From JAVZLH01 sp049700435 (GTDB lineage: Archaea > Thermoproteota > Bathyarchaeia > Bathyarchaeales > Bathycorpusculaceae): a DNA stretch of 64,000 bases. A program made the position numbers and the translations under genes. Below, one piece after another: positions 40,024 through 48,691 of the stretch. The DNA lies in contig JBNAVK010000001.1 of the NCBI GenBank assembly GCA_049700435.1, forward strand, positions 27,220-91,219, given 5' to 3'. The stretch's first letter is position 1; each line of letters opens with the position of its first letter. Below the pieces are notes generated by a model, which saw only the letters and a program-made list of their open reading frames with translations, was not told the origin of the DNA and did no database searches.

Positions 40024-41664
40024 CTAATACTCCCCAGCGCCTGGAGGTTGGCCACCTGGTGGCATTGGAGGAGTTTTCATTTTTCCAGCGGCGATAACGT
40101 CGTCGATTTTCAAAATCATCGAAGCGGCTTCTGTTGCTGACTTAATTATTTGTTTTTTGACGGCGAGAGGTTCGAAGACTCCAGCCTTTAGCATGTCTTG
40201 GACTTTTCCATCGTGAACCTCTATTCCAGCCCATGTCTCGCCTTTTTCGTGTCTAGCCCTAAGCTCAGATAGTATGTCGATTGGGTCTAAACCAGCATTT
40301 TCAGTTAAGGTTGTAGGAACAGCTTCAAGAGCCTCTGCGAAACTTTTGACTGCGAGTTGCTCTCTTCCTGGGAGAGTTTCTGCGTATTTCTTCAGCGCCC
40401 GTGAAACTTCAAGCTCTGGAGCGCCGCCGCCTGCGAGGATTTTTGGTTCTTCCACAACGTCTCGCACTACGCAGAGGGCATCATGTAAAGACCTTTCAGC
40501 CTCGTCTACTATGCGTTCTGACCCGCCTCTTATCAGGATTGTGACGGCTTTGGGGTGCTTGCAACCTTCCACAAAGGTCATTTTGTCGTCGCCTATTTTG
40601 CGTTCTTCCACGACTTCCGCGTAGCCTAAATCTGCAGACGTTATTGCGTCTAAGTTTGTTACGACTCTTCCGCCAGTGGCTTTTGCAAGTTTTTCCATAT
40701 CTGACTTTTTAATTCTTCTGACGGCCATTATTCCCTTTCTCGCCAAGAAATGTTGCGCCATGTCATCTATGCCTTTCTGACACAACACAACGTTTGCTCC
40801 TATTGAGGCTAGCTTGTCAACCATTTCCCTTAACATGCCCTCTTCTTGCTTAAGGAAAGCTTCCATCTGCTCTGGGCTTTCAATGTTTATTTTCGCGTCA
40901 AATTCTGTCTTCTCAATTTCTAGGGAGCAGTCAAGCAACGCTATCTTCGCATTTTCCACACGCTTAGGCATTCCAGAATGCACAACTTCCTTGTCTAAAA
41001 CTATTCCATGAATCAGCTTAGTGTCCCTAACAGATTCGCCTGGTTTCTTTTCAACTTTGACGTCGTCTATGTCCACCTTGTTTTTTTCGCCTTCTTTCTC
41101 TGCCACGGCGAGGACAGCCTTAACGGCTAAATCAGCCAAGTATTCTCTGTGTTCTGCTACAAGCTTGCTTGCCATAGAAGTCATGGCAACCCTCTTTAGG
41201 TACTCTTTAGTATTCTGCTCCGTGTGTATCGCGATTTTCTCTAGGACTTCCAGTGCTTTTTCTGCGGCTTTCTTATAACCGTCTATTATTATTGTTGGGT
41301 GAACGTTTTTCTCGATTAATTCTTCAGCTTTGCTTAGAAGTTCGCCTGAAATTATAACGGCTGTTGTTGTTCCGTCTCCAGCTTCGTTGTCTTGTGTTTT
41401 TGCAACTTCCACCATCATTTTTGCTGCTGGATGCTGAATGTCCATTTCATCAAGTATGGTTCGTCCGTCACTTGTAATTGTGACATCGCCAAAGCTGTCA
41501 ACAAGCATCTTATCCATCCCTTTCGGACCTAGGGAGCTTTTCACGCTTTCAGCAACTATTTTCGCCGCCATAATGTTCGTGTGTTGGGCTTCTCTTCCCC
41601 TAGAGCGGCTTGAACCTTCCTTTAATATTAGAACTGGTACTCCGCCAGTTGCAGGTGATGACAA
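40024..41664 (-). CDS. thsA: Thermosome subunit (group II chaperonin)
   Basis: A 546-residue ATP-driven chaperonin subunit: AESVKSSLGPKGMDKMLV, TSDGRTILDEMDIQHPAAKM, DNEAGDGTTTAVI (96-100 holds GDGTT), AGGGAPELEVSRAL and NAGLDPIDILSELRARHE. It ends with a Gly/Pro-rich tail PPMPPGGQPPGAGEY. The start is TTG, with AAAGGAGG about 11 bases upstream. The rpoK frame follows its TAG directly. A single thermosome gene is seen; others may lie elsewhere. Confidence 0.97.
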   Translation of the reverse strand: MSSPATGGVPVLILKEGSSRSRGREAQHTNIMAAKIVAESVKSSLGPKGMDKMLVDSFGDVTITSDGRTILDEMDIQHPAAKMMVEVAKTQDNEAGDGTTTAVIISGELLSKAEELIEKNVHPTIIIDGYKKAAEKALEVLEKIAIHTEQNTKEYLKRVAMTSMASKLVAEHREYLADLAVKAVLAVAEKEGEKNKVDIDDVKVEKKPGESVRDTKLIHGIVLDKEVVHSGMPKRVENAKIALLDCSLEIEKTEFDAKINIESPEQMEAFLKQEEGMLREMVDKLASIGANVVLCQKGIDDMAQHFLARKGIMAVRRIKKSDMEKLAKATGGRVVTNLDAITSADLGYAEVVEERKIGDDKMTFVEGCKHPKAVTILIRGGSERIVDEAERSLHDALCVVRDVVEEPKILAGGGAPELEVSRALKKYAETLPGREQLAVKSFAEALEAVPTTLTENAGLDPIDILSELRARHEKGETWAGIEVHDGKVQDMLKAGVFEPLAVKKQIIKSATEAASMILKIDDVIAAGKMKTPPMPPGGQPPGAGEY

Positions 41665-41710
41665 ACCTTTAACAACCTCCTTTAATGCGTCAACAAGAGA
41701 AACAGCATTA

Positions 41711-41720
41711 CAATATAAAT
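41711..41720 (-). promoter_or_regulatory. TATA box for the thermosome gene
   Basis: On the minus strand atttatattg lies about 52 bases before the TTG start and predicts a leader of about 25 bases that includes AAAGGAGG. Confidence 0.5.
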
Positions 41721-41729
41721 TTTTCTAAC

Positions 41730-42245
41730 CTATGTCTCGAAAACGTATCCTTTCTTATAAGCTTTTAAGTTCTTTTTCAGTGTTTTTTCTGGAACGCTTT
41801 CTTTGAGGGCTTTTTCCACAGATTTTGTGGTGACTACCTTTGTTATTTTCGTTAGAGCCCCCAGCATAACCATGTTTGCGTATATGGTTTCTCCAAACAT
41901 TTTTTTGGCGATTTCTGTTGCTGGAATTTTGAAGGTTTTCGCCTTTGTTTGGGGAAGGTTTTCCACGTTAGTGCTGTCAACGATTAGTATTTCACTTTCT
42001 TTCAAGTCTTTTAGGAACTTGTTTAGTGATTCTTGGTTCATCGCCACTAGGATGTCGCATTTTCTAACTGCTGGAAAGCCTATTTGGCTGTCTGAAATTA
42101 TCACTTCGCTTCTGGCTAGGCTTCCTCTTGCCTCAGCCCCATAAGACTGTGTTTGCAAGACGTTTTTTCCATCGTAAACAGCCGCTTTCCCTAAAATTTG
42201 TCCGGCTAAAACAACTCCTTGCCCGCCGTAACCGCAAATTCGCAC
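41730..42245 (-). CDS. korC: 2-oxoacid:ferredoxin oxidoreductase, gamma subunit
   Basis: A 171-residue gamma subunit: RICGYGGQGVVLAGQILGK, VLQTQSYGAEARGSLARSEV and DILVAMNQESLNKF. Begins with GTG one base after the beta stop, with AAGGT upstream. It acts with the alpha and beta subunits in CoA-dependent oxidative decarboxylation with ferredoxin as acceptor. Confidence 0.93.
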   Translation of the reverse strand: MRICGYGGQGVVLAGQILGKAAVYDGKNVLQTQSYGAEARGSLARSEVIISDSQIGFPAVRKCDILVAMNQESLNKFLKDLKESEILIVDSTNVENLPQTKAKTFKIPATEIAKKMFGETIYANMVMLGALTKITKVVTTKSVEKALKESVPEKTLKKNLKAYKKGYVFET

Positions 42246-42246
42246 T

Positions 42247-43080
42247 TCAACCTTTTTTGGCGTGGGTTTGCACCTCCTTTAACATGGCGTAAACGTTTTC
42301 AACCAATGTTGGGCGTTTTCTCTCCACAAATTCACCGACAACTATCCTTTTCTCGAGTTCTTCCTCGCCAATTTTATCCGCTTGCTCAACTGGAACAGCG
42401 CTTTCTTTAAACCATTTAAGCATCTCTCCAACGTCTTTGAAGCCTGCTCTTCTTCCGAAGGCTGTGGGACATTGGCTTACAACTTCGATGAAGCGGAAGC
42501 CCCGTATTCGCAGAGCCCTTTTTATTGATTCCTTTAGGTTTTGCGGGTGGGCTGTTGTCCAACGCGCGCTGTAGGTCGCTCCAGCCGCAACTGCAAGTTT
42601 TGCAGCGTCTAAGGGTTGTTCAAAACTTCCGTAGGGCGTGGTGGTTGTCTTTGCCTTGAACGGTGTTGTTGGGGCAACTTGTCCGCCGGTCATGCCGTAA
42701 ATCATGTTATTTGCCATTATGACGAGGATGTCTGTGTTTCTTCTCGCGGCGTGGATAAAGTGGCTTAAGCCTATTCCGACAATGTCGCCGTCTCCGCCGA
42801 AGACAACCACGTTAAGGTCTGGACGTATAAGCTTTATGCTTGTAGCCACGGGAATGCTTCTTCCATGAAGAGTGTGGATTGAGTCTGCCAAATAATGTGG
42901 CGAGGGAATCCAAGAAGAACAGCCTATCCCGCTGCAGAAGACAAATTTGCTTAAGTCCTCACAGCCCAACTCGTGAACAGCCCTCAGAAAAGTGTCGCTG
43001 ACCAAATATAATCCGCAGCCAGCGCAGAAAGGAAACTTTAAGCCGCGCAAATATTTGCGAACTGAAAAGGCTTCAGTCAA
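42247..43080 (-). CDS. korB: 2-oxoacid:ferredoxin oxidoreductase, beta subunit (TPP-binding)
   Basis: Binds thiamine diphosphate and one 4Fe-4S cluster. FCAGCGLYLVS holds two cluster cysteines; VVVFGGDGDIVGIG with MANNMIYGMTGGQ is the TPP motif; CPTAFGRR carries a further Cys. The frame is open further upstream, but the TTG at 43080 overlaps the alpha stop (TTGACTGA) and has GGAGG eight bases before it, giving 277 residues; that start is chosen. Confidence 0.93.
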   Translation of the reverse strand: MTEAFSVRKYLRGLKFPFCAGCGLYLVSDTFLRAVHELGCEDLSKFVFCSGIGCSSWIPSPHYLADSIHTLHGRSIPVATSIKLIRPDLNVVVFGGDGDIVGIGLSHFIHAARRNTDILVIMANNMIYGMTGGQVAPTTPFKAKTTTTPYGSFEQPLDAAKLAVAAGATYSARWTTAHPQNLKESIKRALRIRGFRFIEVVSQCPTAFGRRAGFKDVGEMLKWFKESAVPVEQADKIGEEELEKRIVVGEFVERKRPTLVENVYAMLKEVQTHAKKG

Positions 43081-44209
43081 CAGCTTTTCCTCCTTCAATT
43101 TGAGAAAGAATTTCCTCAGGCGTGATGAGTTCCCCGCCTCCAATCTTGTTTAAAGGAACAACCTCTACGGAACACGCTGTCCTTTCAACTTCGTAGAAAA
43201 GTTGCCCCAAATTCATTTCTGGAACAAATATTTTTTCAGCAGTTTCAGCCAGTTTTTTCACGGGTTTTTCTGGGAAAGGCCAAATTGTTTTTAGCCGAAC
43301 ATGGCCTACGCTTATGCCTTTTTTCCCTGCCTCTCCAATAACTTCGTAGACTGCGCGGGACGTGCATCCATAAGAGACTATGCCCACTTGGCAGTTTTCG
43401 ATGTTGTAGGTTTCAACCTCCGCAATGTCATCCACATTCTTCCTTATCTTGTTGTTTATATTTCCAACAACTCGCCTGTGAACCGTTGGGTCTGCAGTAA
43501 ATCGGATTCCATACTCGTCATGGGTTGACGCTGTAACGGCAACATTGAAGCCTTCACCGACAGTTGGCATAGGCGCAACCTCTTCCAAACCAAAAAACAT
43601 TTTGTCAGAAGGCTTGGGCTTTTTGCGGTTAACTATTTCTATGCTTCTCAGCGGCGGCACTGTTACTTGTTCTCTCAAGTGGGCTATGATTTCATCCGCC
43701 AATAAAACGACTGGCGTTCTATATTTTTCAGCCAAGTTGAAAGCCTTTATGGTTAATTCAAACATTTCTTGAACCGAGTTCGGAGAAAGCACAATCGCCG
43801 AATAATCCCCATGAGTTCCCCAACGCGACTGCATAATATCTCCTTGCGCGCACTTGGTTGCTTGCCCAGTTCCAGGTCCAACCCTTTGAACGTCAACTAT
43901 CACGCATGGCGTCTCTGTCATGAAAGCCCAGCCTATCGTTTCTTGCATTAAACTGAAGCCTGGACCGGATGTTGCTGTCATAGCCTTTGCGCCTGTCCAG
44001 CTTGCGCCTACAACAGCGTTTATAGAAGCCAGTTCGTCTTCCATTTGCATGAATATGCCGTTGACTTTGGGTAAAAGCATAGCCATTTGTTCTGCTATTT
44101 CGTTAGCTGGTGAAATTGGGTATCCGGCGAAGAAGCGACATCCAGCGGTTATTGCTGCTTTTGCGCATGCTTCGCTTCCTTGCCAGAAACGTCTTCCTTG
44201 TTTATCCAT
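43073..44209 (-). CDS. korA: 2-oxoacid:ferredoxin oxidoreductase, alpha subunit (KorA type)
   Basis: A 378-residue alpha subunit: GCRFFAGYPISPANEIAEQM, AVVGASWTGAKAMTATSGPG, RVGPGTGQATKCAQGDIMQS and PVVLLADEIIAHLREQV. The pattern is closest to the 2-oxoglutarate type. No ferredoxin-like delta subunit is adjacent. The ATG follows AAGGCGAT. A 165-base gap to the upstream acyl-CoA dehydrogenase gene has A/T-rich promoter-like elements but no gene. Confidence 0.92.
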   Translation of the reverse strand: MDKQGRRFWQGSEACAKAAITAGCRFFAGYPISPANEIAEQMAMLLPKVNGIFMQMEDELASINAVVGASWTGAKAMTATSGPGFSLMQETIGWAFMTETPCVIVDVQRVGPGTGQATKCAQGDIMQSRWGTHGDYSAIVLSPNSVQEMFELTIKAFNLAEKYRTPVVLLADEIIAHLREQVTVPPLRSIEIVNRKKPKPSDKMFFGLEEVAPMPTVGEGFNVAVTASTHDEYGIRFTADPTVHRRVVGNINNKIRKNVDDIAEVETYNIENCQVGIVSYGCTSRAVYEVIGEAGKKGISVGHVRLKTIWPFPEKPVKKLAETAEKIFVPEMNLGQLFYEVERTACSVEVVPLNKIGGGELITPEEILSQIEGGKAVD

Positions 44210-44374
44210 TTTTATCGCCTTGTAAGCCTCTCGCTATTAATTCGATTGCTTTCTGCCTAAAAAAACCTCTGCAAATTTTCGTGTGAGAGGTCAATTTTAT
44301 GCTAGTTTTTCTAGTTAAAATTAATGGTCCCTCTAGATTTTTGGCGTTTAGAGGAAAAGATGGTTTGTGGCGGT

Positions 44375-45592
44375 TTATTTGTAGGGGATGTAGTCTTTTC
44401 CGAGAAGTTCTCTCGCTATTACTATTCTTTGAATGTTGGTTGCTCCCTCTGCTCCAACACAGTAGGACATCATGCCCCTGAAACCCATCTCTATTGGGCA
44501 TTCTTTTGTGTAGCCGTAGGCGCCCATCCAAATCATCACATGCTTGAATACATCAAAAGCGAAGTGCGGCGCAATAAGCTTGCAAGCAGCAATCATCCTA
44601 CTTACTTCCAGCGGCGTGAACCTCTTTTCTTTATAGCGTGCATCGTTCATCCAAGCTGTACGGTAAACAAGCGAACGCAAAGCTTGCAGCTGCGCCCAGT
44701 CATCAGCTAACTCGAACTGTATGCCCTCAAACTTGCCAATCGGTCTTCCGAAAGCCTTCCGCTCCTTAATATATTCCATTCCAATTTCCAGCGCTCGCTG
44801 TGCTGCGCCAACGCAGGCTGCGGCTATTAGGATGCGGGCGTTGTCGAACCCTTCCATTGTTAGGTAGAAGCCTCTGTCCACTTCACCTATTACGTGGTAG
44901 TCTGGAAGCCTCACATCGTTCATGGAGATGCCGCCCGTTGAAATCGCCATTCTTCCCATGTCCTCGAAGCGTTTGTAGACTTCAACGCCCGGCGCGTTTA
45001 TGGGCAGATAAAAGGCGGTCATTCCACGGTGCGAAGCGTCTGGCGGGGCTGGTGAAGTTCTGGCGATGACGAAGTAGCCGCCGCCTAATTTTTTTGCTTC
45101 TTCTGTGCCGCTGATGTAAAGTTTCTCGCCGTTCAACACCCACTCGTTTCCTTCTTTCCGCGCTGTTGATTTGATGGCTGCAACATCCGAGCCTCCGCCC
45201 GCTTCCGTTGAGCCAATACCTATGAAGGCTTCTCCCTTCGCGGCTTTTCTAATGACGGCTTCACGTACTTGTTCGCTGCAGTATCGGTCAACTACAAATC
45301 CCCAAGAACAGCCTAAAAGCCAAAAGACTGGCAACGCAATGCTTATGTCGGCATAGCTAAGCTCTTCTGCTGCGATGCATGCGGTAACCCAGCCGGCTCC
45401 AGCGCCGCCGTGCTCTTCTGGTATTGTCATGAGCAGAAGCCCTAAGTCGCCTAAGCCCTTGATAATTTCCCGCGGAATTTCGCCTTTACTGTCCATTTCC
45501 CTAACCTTTTCTAGTGGCAGTTCTTTTTGGCACCATTCGCGAACTGCTTTGCGGAAAAGCTCCTGTTCCTCGGTGAAGCTAAAATCAACCAT
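44375..45592 (-). CDS. Acyl-CoA dehydrogenase (second)
   Basis: A 405-residue FAD-dependent acyl-CoA dehydrogenase. It has LLMTIPEEHGGAGAGWV, FIGIGSTEAGGGSDVAAIKS (FAD site), GEKLYISG, FEDMGRMAISTGGISMNDV and ERKAFGRPIGKFEGIQ. In VGAEGATNIQRI the Glu of the classic catalytic position is kept, unlike the dehydrogenase at 28338. The substrate is unknown. It is divergent from the membrane-protein gene and upstream of korABC. Confidence 0.92.
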   Translation of the reverse strand: MVDFSFTEEQELFRKAVREWCQKELPLEKVREMDSKGEIPREIIKGLGDLGLLLMTIPEEHGGAGAGWVTACIAAEELSYADISIALPVFWLLGCSWGFVVDRYCSEQVREAVIRKAAKGEAFIGIGSTEAGGGSDVAAIKSTARKEGNEWVLNGEKLYISGTEEAKKLGGGYFVIARTSPAPPDASHRGMTAFYLPINAPGVEVYKRFEDMGRMAISTGGISMNDVRLPDYHVIGEVDRGFYLTMEGFDNARILIAAACVGAAQRALEIGMEYIKERKAFGRPIGKFEGIQFELADDWAQLQALRSLVYRTAWMNDARYKEKRFTPLEVSRMIAACKLIAPHFAFDVFKHVMIWMGAYGYTKECPIEMGFRGMMSYCVGAEGATNIQRIVIARELLGKDYIPYK

Positions 45593-45628
45593 GCCTTATC
45601 ACCTTTGACGCCTAACTACAAAGTTCAA

Positions 45629-45638
45629 TAAATATAAA
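45629..45638 (-). promoter_or_regulatory. TATA box for the second acyl-CoA dehydrogenase gene
   Basis: On the minus strand this reads tttatatttat, predicting transcription near 45607, 15 bases before the ATG at 45592. Confidence 0.45.
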
Positions 45639-45639
45639 A

Positions 45640-45658
45640 GTTGTTCACATGAGACAAC
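45640..45658. promoter_or_regulatory. Inverted repeat between divergent TATA boxes
   Basis: GTTGT (45640-45644) and ACAAC (45654-45658) are separated by nine bases and lie between the two opposing TATA boxes, where a shared regulator could bind. The arms are short, so chance is possible. Confidence 0.25.
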
Positions 45659-45665
45659 GAAACTT

Positions 45666-45676
45666 CTTTAAATATC
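45666..45676 (+). promoter_or_regulatory. TATA box for the membrane-protein gene
   Basis: The bases ctttaaatatc predict a start near 45697 and a 14-base leader before the TTG at 45711. Confidence 0.45.
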
Positions 45677-45710
45677 AATCCTTAAAACTATGTGAAAGGG
45701 TGAAGCAGGC

Positions 45711-47504
45711 TTGAACTTCTTTATATTCTTCTTCATTTGGGCTTTTGTATGGTATATTCCAATACCGCCGAAAAAGTCGGTATGGAAGAAGCCTTCACGC
45801 GTAGTCTCGCTTCTGGTAGGTTTGTTTCTTTTCTTCATAATCCAGTTTATGCGCCCGCCCCTAAGCATCTTCGTTTATTTATTGATATTTCTAAGGCTTT
45901 TCGCCGCCTTTATCGAGTCAACTTTTTCGCTTAGACCAACAGAACTTGAAAATTCTGAGAAATACTATTATCCTCGCAGACGCTTTCCATGGAAAATTTC
46001 ACCCAAAATAAAAGCGAAAATGGTGGGAGTTCTTTTTATCCTATACTTGTTGGCAGCCTCCATGATGATTGTTTTTGGGCAGGTTCAGAGGGTGACGAAC
46101 GCTGCTTACTTTAACAATTTCGTTTTCATTCAGCCAGAAGGCACATTGCCGTTCAACACAACAATCGAGGATAACATGGTGCGTCTCGTAACAGAAGAAC
46201 TTGCCATATCCATCGCGAGAAGGCACATGTCAGAGTTTGGAAGCAACACCCAAGTCCTTGGTTGTCACATCACAAAAACACCAGATGACCGGCTTGTTTG
46301 GGTAGCAGTTATAGGTTCAACAAACGTTTTAGCTGAAAATTATGTTAAAGGCTTTGTTATAGTTGATGCAACAGACCCAACGGCGCCGCCAGAAATAGTG
46401 AAGGAAGAGTTTGCTGTCGGAGAAGCGTTATGGTGGCTTAACAACATCCATTTTCGCTCGTACGTGAATGATATGGTGAAAAGCTACGGCATAGCCTACA
46501 TCACATGGGATTTCACAACAAACGAAACCGTGTATGTAGTGGCACGCTACAATGTCGGCTTCGACTTGATTAGAAGGTATGAGACGCCTATGGTTTATGA
46601 CGCGGAAGGCAATCTCTATCATCAATCAGAAAACTTGTCCGACGTCCCCTACTGGATTACACAGGTTTATGATGAGGATTGGCTTGAGGAAATGATAGAC
46701 GAGATGGGCTGCTTCAAAAGAGGCGAAGGCTTCGACTACTGGGCAGGCGGCTTCTTATGGATTATTCCGCCAAGCCGCGAACGCTTTGAAATGACCGAGG
46801 ACACACGTTACATAGTGGACCCTGAAACAAACGATGTGGTAGCCCTAGTCTGCGTAAACCCCATCGGAAATCAAAGGACACTTTCAGGAGTTTTTAAAGC
46901 TACAAGAAACGGCATATTCTTCTACGACTTCAGACAACACAACTACATTTCAGGCATGACCGCCGAAGACTTTGTTGAGGGAAGACTGCCAAAACCAGCC
47001 GCGGGCTACTATGACGCTGAAATGCCGCTGCTGTATCCGGTCAACATTTCAGAAAACCAGTATAGGCTTGCATGGTACGTGCCCATCTACTGGCGCGAAG
47101 GCACTGGCGCAAAAGATGAAACAATTTACTTGGCTGGCTTCGCAATAATTGACGCGGAGGAGACAAGCAAAATCGTCATAACAATGAACGGGGAAGGCTT
47201 AACAAGCGAGCAACTGGTGCGTAAAACACGGCTGGACTTCATTAAACTTTTCGGCGTGATAACCTACCTTGAAGTTAATGCAACCGTCATAAGTAAACAT
47301 GAATATGTGGAGGATGGAACCACACATATAGTCTTACGCTTGGACAACGAAACATACCAGTGGGTGGAAGCAACACCGAAAGACCTTCCAACACTTCAAT
47401 GGAACGAGTTAATGGCAACCGAGTCGGGGCAAAATGTCACTATGCACATTGAAAAACGTGGAGACAAGTGGATAATGACATACTTTGACAATTTGGGCAT
47501 CTAA
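45711..47504 (+). CDS. Unrecognised membrane protein with a large C-terminal domain
   Basis: A 597-residue protein I do not recognise. The first 125 residues hold four hydrophobic helices (about 1-17, 29-47, 50-68 and 104-124); the remaining 470 are soluble and rich in beta-type segments, Trp and Tyr, with several NxS/T sites (NTT, NET, NLS, NIS, NAT, NVT). The tail is probably extracellular and may be glycosylated. WVAVIGSTN, GFVIVDATDP and later LAGFAIIDAEE suggest an internal duplication. The TTG start follows GGTGA by eight bases. It lies alone between two minus-strand genes. Confidence 0.7.
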   Translation: MNFFIFFFIWAFVWYIPIPPKKSVWKKPSRVVSLLVGLFLFFIIQFMRPPLSIFVYLLIFLRLFAAFIESTFSLRPTELENSEKYYYPRRRFPWKISPKIKAKMVGVLFILYLLAASMMIVFGQVQRVTNAAYFNNFVFIQPEGTLPFNTTIEDNMVRLVTEELAISIARRHMSEFGSNTQVLGCHITKTPDDRLVWVAVIGSTNVLAENYVKGFVIVDATDPTAPPEIVKEEFAVGEALWWLNNIHFRSYVNDMVKSYGIAYITWDFTTNETVYVVARYNVGFDLIRRYETPMVYDAEGNLYHQSENLSDVPYWITQVYDEDWLEEMIDEMGCFKRGEGFDYWAGGFLWIIPPSRERFEMTEDTRYIVDPETNDVVALVCVNPIGNQRTLSGVFKATRNGIFFYDFRQHNYISGMTAEDFVEGRLPKPAAGYYDAEMPLLYPVNISENQYRLAWYVPIYWREGTGAKDETIYLAGFAIIDAEETSKIVITMNGEGLTSEQLVRKTRLDFIKLFGVITYLEVNATVISKHEYVEDGTTHIVLRLDNETYQWVEATPKDLPTLQWNELMATESGQNVTMHIEKRGDKWIMTYFDNLGI

Positions 47505-47510
47505 CCATCT

Positions 47511-48014
47511 TTAATAAACGGAAACCTTGGCAACACCATTTATCTTTAGAAACTCCGAAATCAACTCGCCTGGAATCTTCCTTTCAGCAATCAGCGTAAG
47601 CTTTGGGTCAGGCGAAAGTTCAGGGTCATCCACAATAGCCTGCCTTATACTTAAGCCGTTTTTTGCAAGAATCAGAGCAGCATTCGCCAATATACCTGGA
47701 ATTCGTGCGTCAACAGGGGTTATTTCAACAACTCCAAAATCTAAGTGTCTCGCAACCTCTTTCAAAGAGTGCCCAGCAGACCTCAAATCCTCGAAAATTA
47801 GGCGTAGTTCACGGTTGGCTTTGATGGCTTTCAACGTTTCATTCACTGTTCTGCGGTCAACATTGGCGACCCGTGCCACACGCACTGGCGGAACTTCAAT
47901 TTCGTTGAGGTAAATTTTTCCGTTTCTAACGCTTAACCCGTTTTCCACGAGAACACGGGCTACCCTAAGCCTTTCAGGATAATCCTCAAAATATTTTTTG
48001 ATGCTGCTCCACAT
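47511..48014 (-). CDS. ACT-domain regulator of amino acid metabolism
   Basis: A 167-residue protein. Its N-terminal HTH-like region has VARVANVDRRTVNETLKAIK (about 45-65); the C-terminal ACT domain (about 92-167) has VEITPVDARIPGILANAALI then LAKNGLSIRQAIVDD. This arrangement is the archaeal predicted regulator of amino acid metabolism (COG2150). It is divergent from the ParB-like putative serine kinase and trpB2, a likely regulatory target. The ACT ligand is probably an amino acid but is not known. Confidence 0.82.
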   Translation of the reverse strand: MWSSIKKYFEDYPERLRVARVLVENGLSVRNGKIYLNEIEVPPVRVARVANVDRRTVNETLKAIKANRELRLIFEDLRSAGHSLKEVARHLDFGVVEITPVDARIPGILANAALILAKNGLSIRQAIVDDPELSPDPKLTLIAERKIPGELISEFLKINGVAKVSVY

Positions 48015-48029
48015 TTCCGTTTTCCTTTA

Positions 48030-48045
48030 TGTGCATTTTTGTGCA
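48030..48045. promoter_or_regulatory. Direct repeat TGTGCA-N4-TGTGCA before the ParB-like gene
   Basis: Two copies of TGTGCA with a 10-base period lie just upstream of a TATA-like gtataaataa (48051-48060), in the gap divergent with the ACT-domain regulator. Spacing of one helical turn suits a regulator binding one face of the DNA. Confidence 0.35.
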
Positions 48046-48050
48046 ATAAA

Positions 48051-48060
48051 GTATAAATAA
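48051..48060 (+). promoter_or_regulatory. TATA box for the ParB-like gene
   Basis: The bases gtataaataa predict transcription near 48082, leaving a leader of about 53 bases before the ATG at 48135, with GAGAGG near its end. Confidence 0.45.
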
Positions 48061-48134
48061 GTTTGCGTTATCACTCTTTAATGAACATAAACGTACGCTG
48101 AGGCTCAAAATTGAACAAAAAGGCTTAGAGAGGA

Positions 48135-48611
48135 ATGACATGGATGCGCACATCACAACAAGTTGAGGAGGCAAAAGTGGATTTTTGCGCCAGCGTCGGC
48201 GCTCGCATAGTTGAGATGTCCCTCTTGAAAGGTCATGAGAAAATTGACGCGCAAAGGCTTGCTAATCTTAAGGCTGAAATCGAATCTGACGGAATTTTGA
48301 AAAAGCCAATAGTTGTGGATGTTAACACAAACGTTGTCCTTGATGGACACCACAGGATAGGGGCTTTGCAAGCTTTAGGATGCTCAAAGATACCAGTAGT
48401 TTTCGTTGATTACCAGTCACCTAAAATCGGCGTCAAAACCGCTGAAAACGGCGAAGAATACCCAAAACGCAAAGTCATCGAGACCGCCTTGAAAGGTGAA
48501 CTACTCCCTCCAAAATCCACATGGCACTACGTCACATTTTCGAAGGAAATTGCCCACATCTCCACTATACAAAAGCCAGTTAACGTGCCACTTAAGGAAC
48601 TGCGATTGTAG
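48135..48611 (+). CDS. ParB-like protein, possible free-serine kinase (SerK/SbnI-like)
   Basis: A 158-residue ParB-fold protein. KGHEKIDAQRLANLKAEIES, ILKKPIVVDV, VVLDGHHRIGALQALG and IPVVFVDY match archaeal ParB-like proteins related to the ADP-dependent serine kinase of Thermococcus; the HE and DGHHR residues fit its catalytic set. It is shorter than that enzyme (about 240 residues, recalled). Plasmid-partition ParB is unlikely because no HTH or ParA is present. trpB2 follows on the same strand. ATG 48135 or 48144 may be used. Confidence 0.65.
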   Translation: MTWMRTSQQVEEAKVDFCASVGARIVEMSLLKGHEKIDAQRLANLKAEIESDGILKKPIVVDVNTNVVLDGHHRIGALQALGCSKIPVVFVDYQSPKIGVKTAENGEEYPKRKVIETALKGELLPPKSTWHYVTFSKEIAHISTIQKPVNVPLKELRL

Positions 48612-48643
48612 CGTGCTTTATGTATAAAAATGTACTCAAAAGA

Positions 48644-48653
48644 CTTAAATATA
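48644..48653 (+). promoter_or_regulatory. TATA-like box for trpB2
   Basis: The bases cttaaatata predict a start near 48675, 17 bases before the TTG of trpB2, with GAGGG in the leader. A second TATA match, gtataaaaa at 48622-48630, could also serve. Confidence 0.4.
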
Positions 48654-48691
48654 ACATGTAAGTTCTTTTTTTAACCCAAGAGGGAAAAACC

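Noticed and set aside
39763..41664. Thermosome-RpoK readthrough fusion through a pyrrolysine TAG
   Set aside because: TAG ends several ordinary genes here (TFE-beta, the SpoIIM-like gene, rpl39e), and the thermosome finishes with a normal Gly/Pro tail. A fusion of chaperonin and polymerase subunit is implausible, so a non-standard start is preferred.
44202..44531. 109-residue minus-strand frame upstream of korA as a ferredoxin subunit
   Set aside because: It has no CxxCxxCxxxCP ferredoxin motif and mostly overlaps the acyl-CoA dehydrogenase gene in another frame.
48135..48611. Plasmid-type ParB partition protein
   Set aside because: There is no HTH domain, no ParA and no parS-like cluster nearby; the residues fit the serine-kinase-like branch better.
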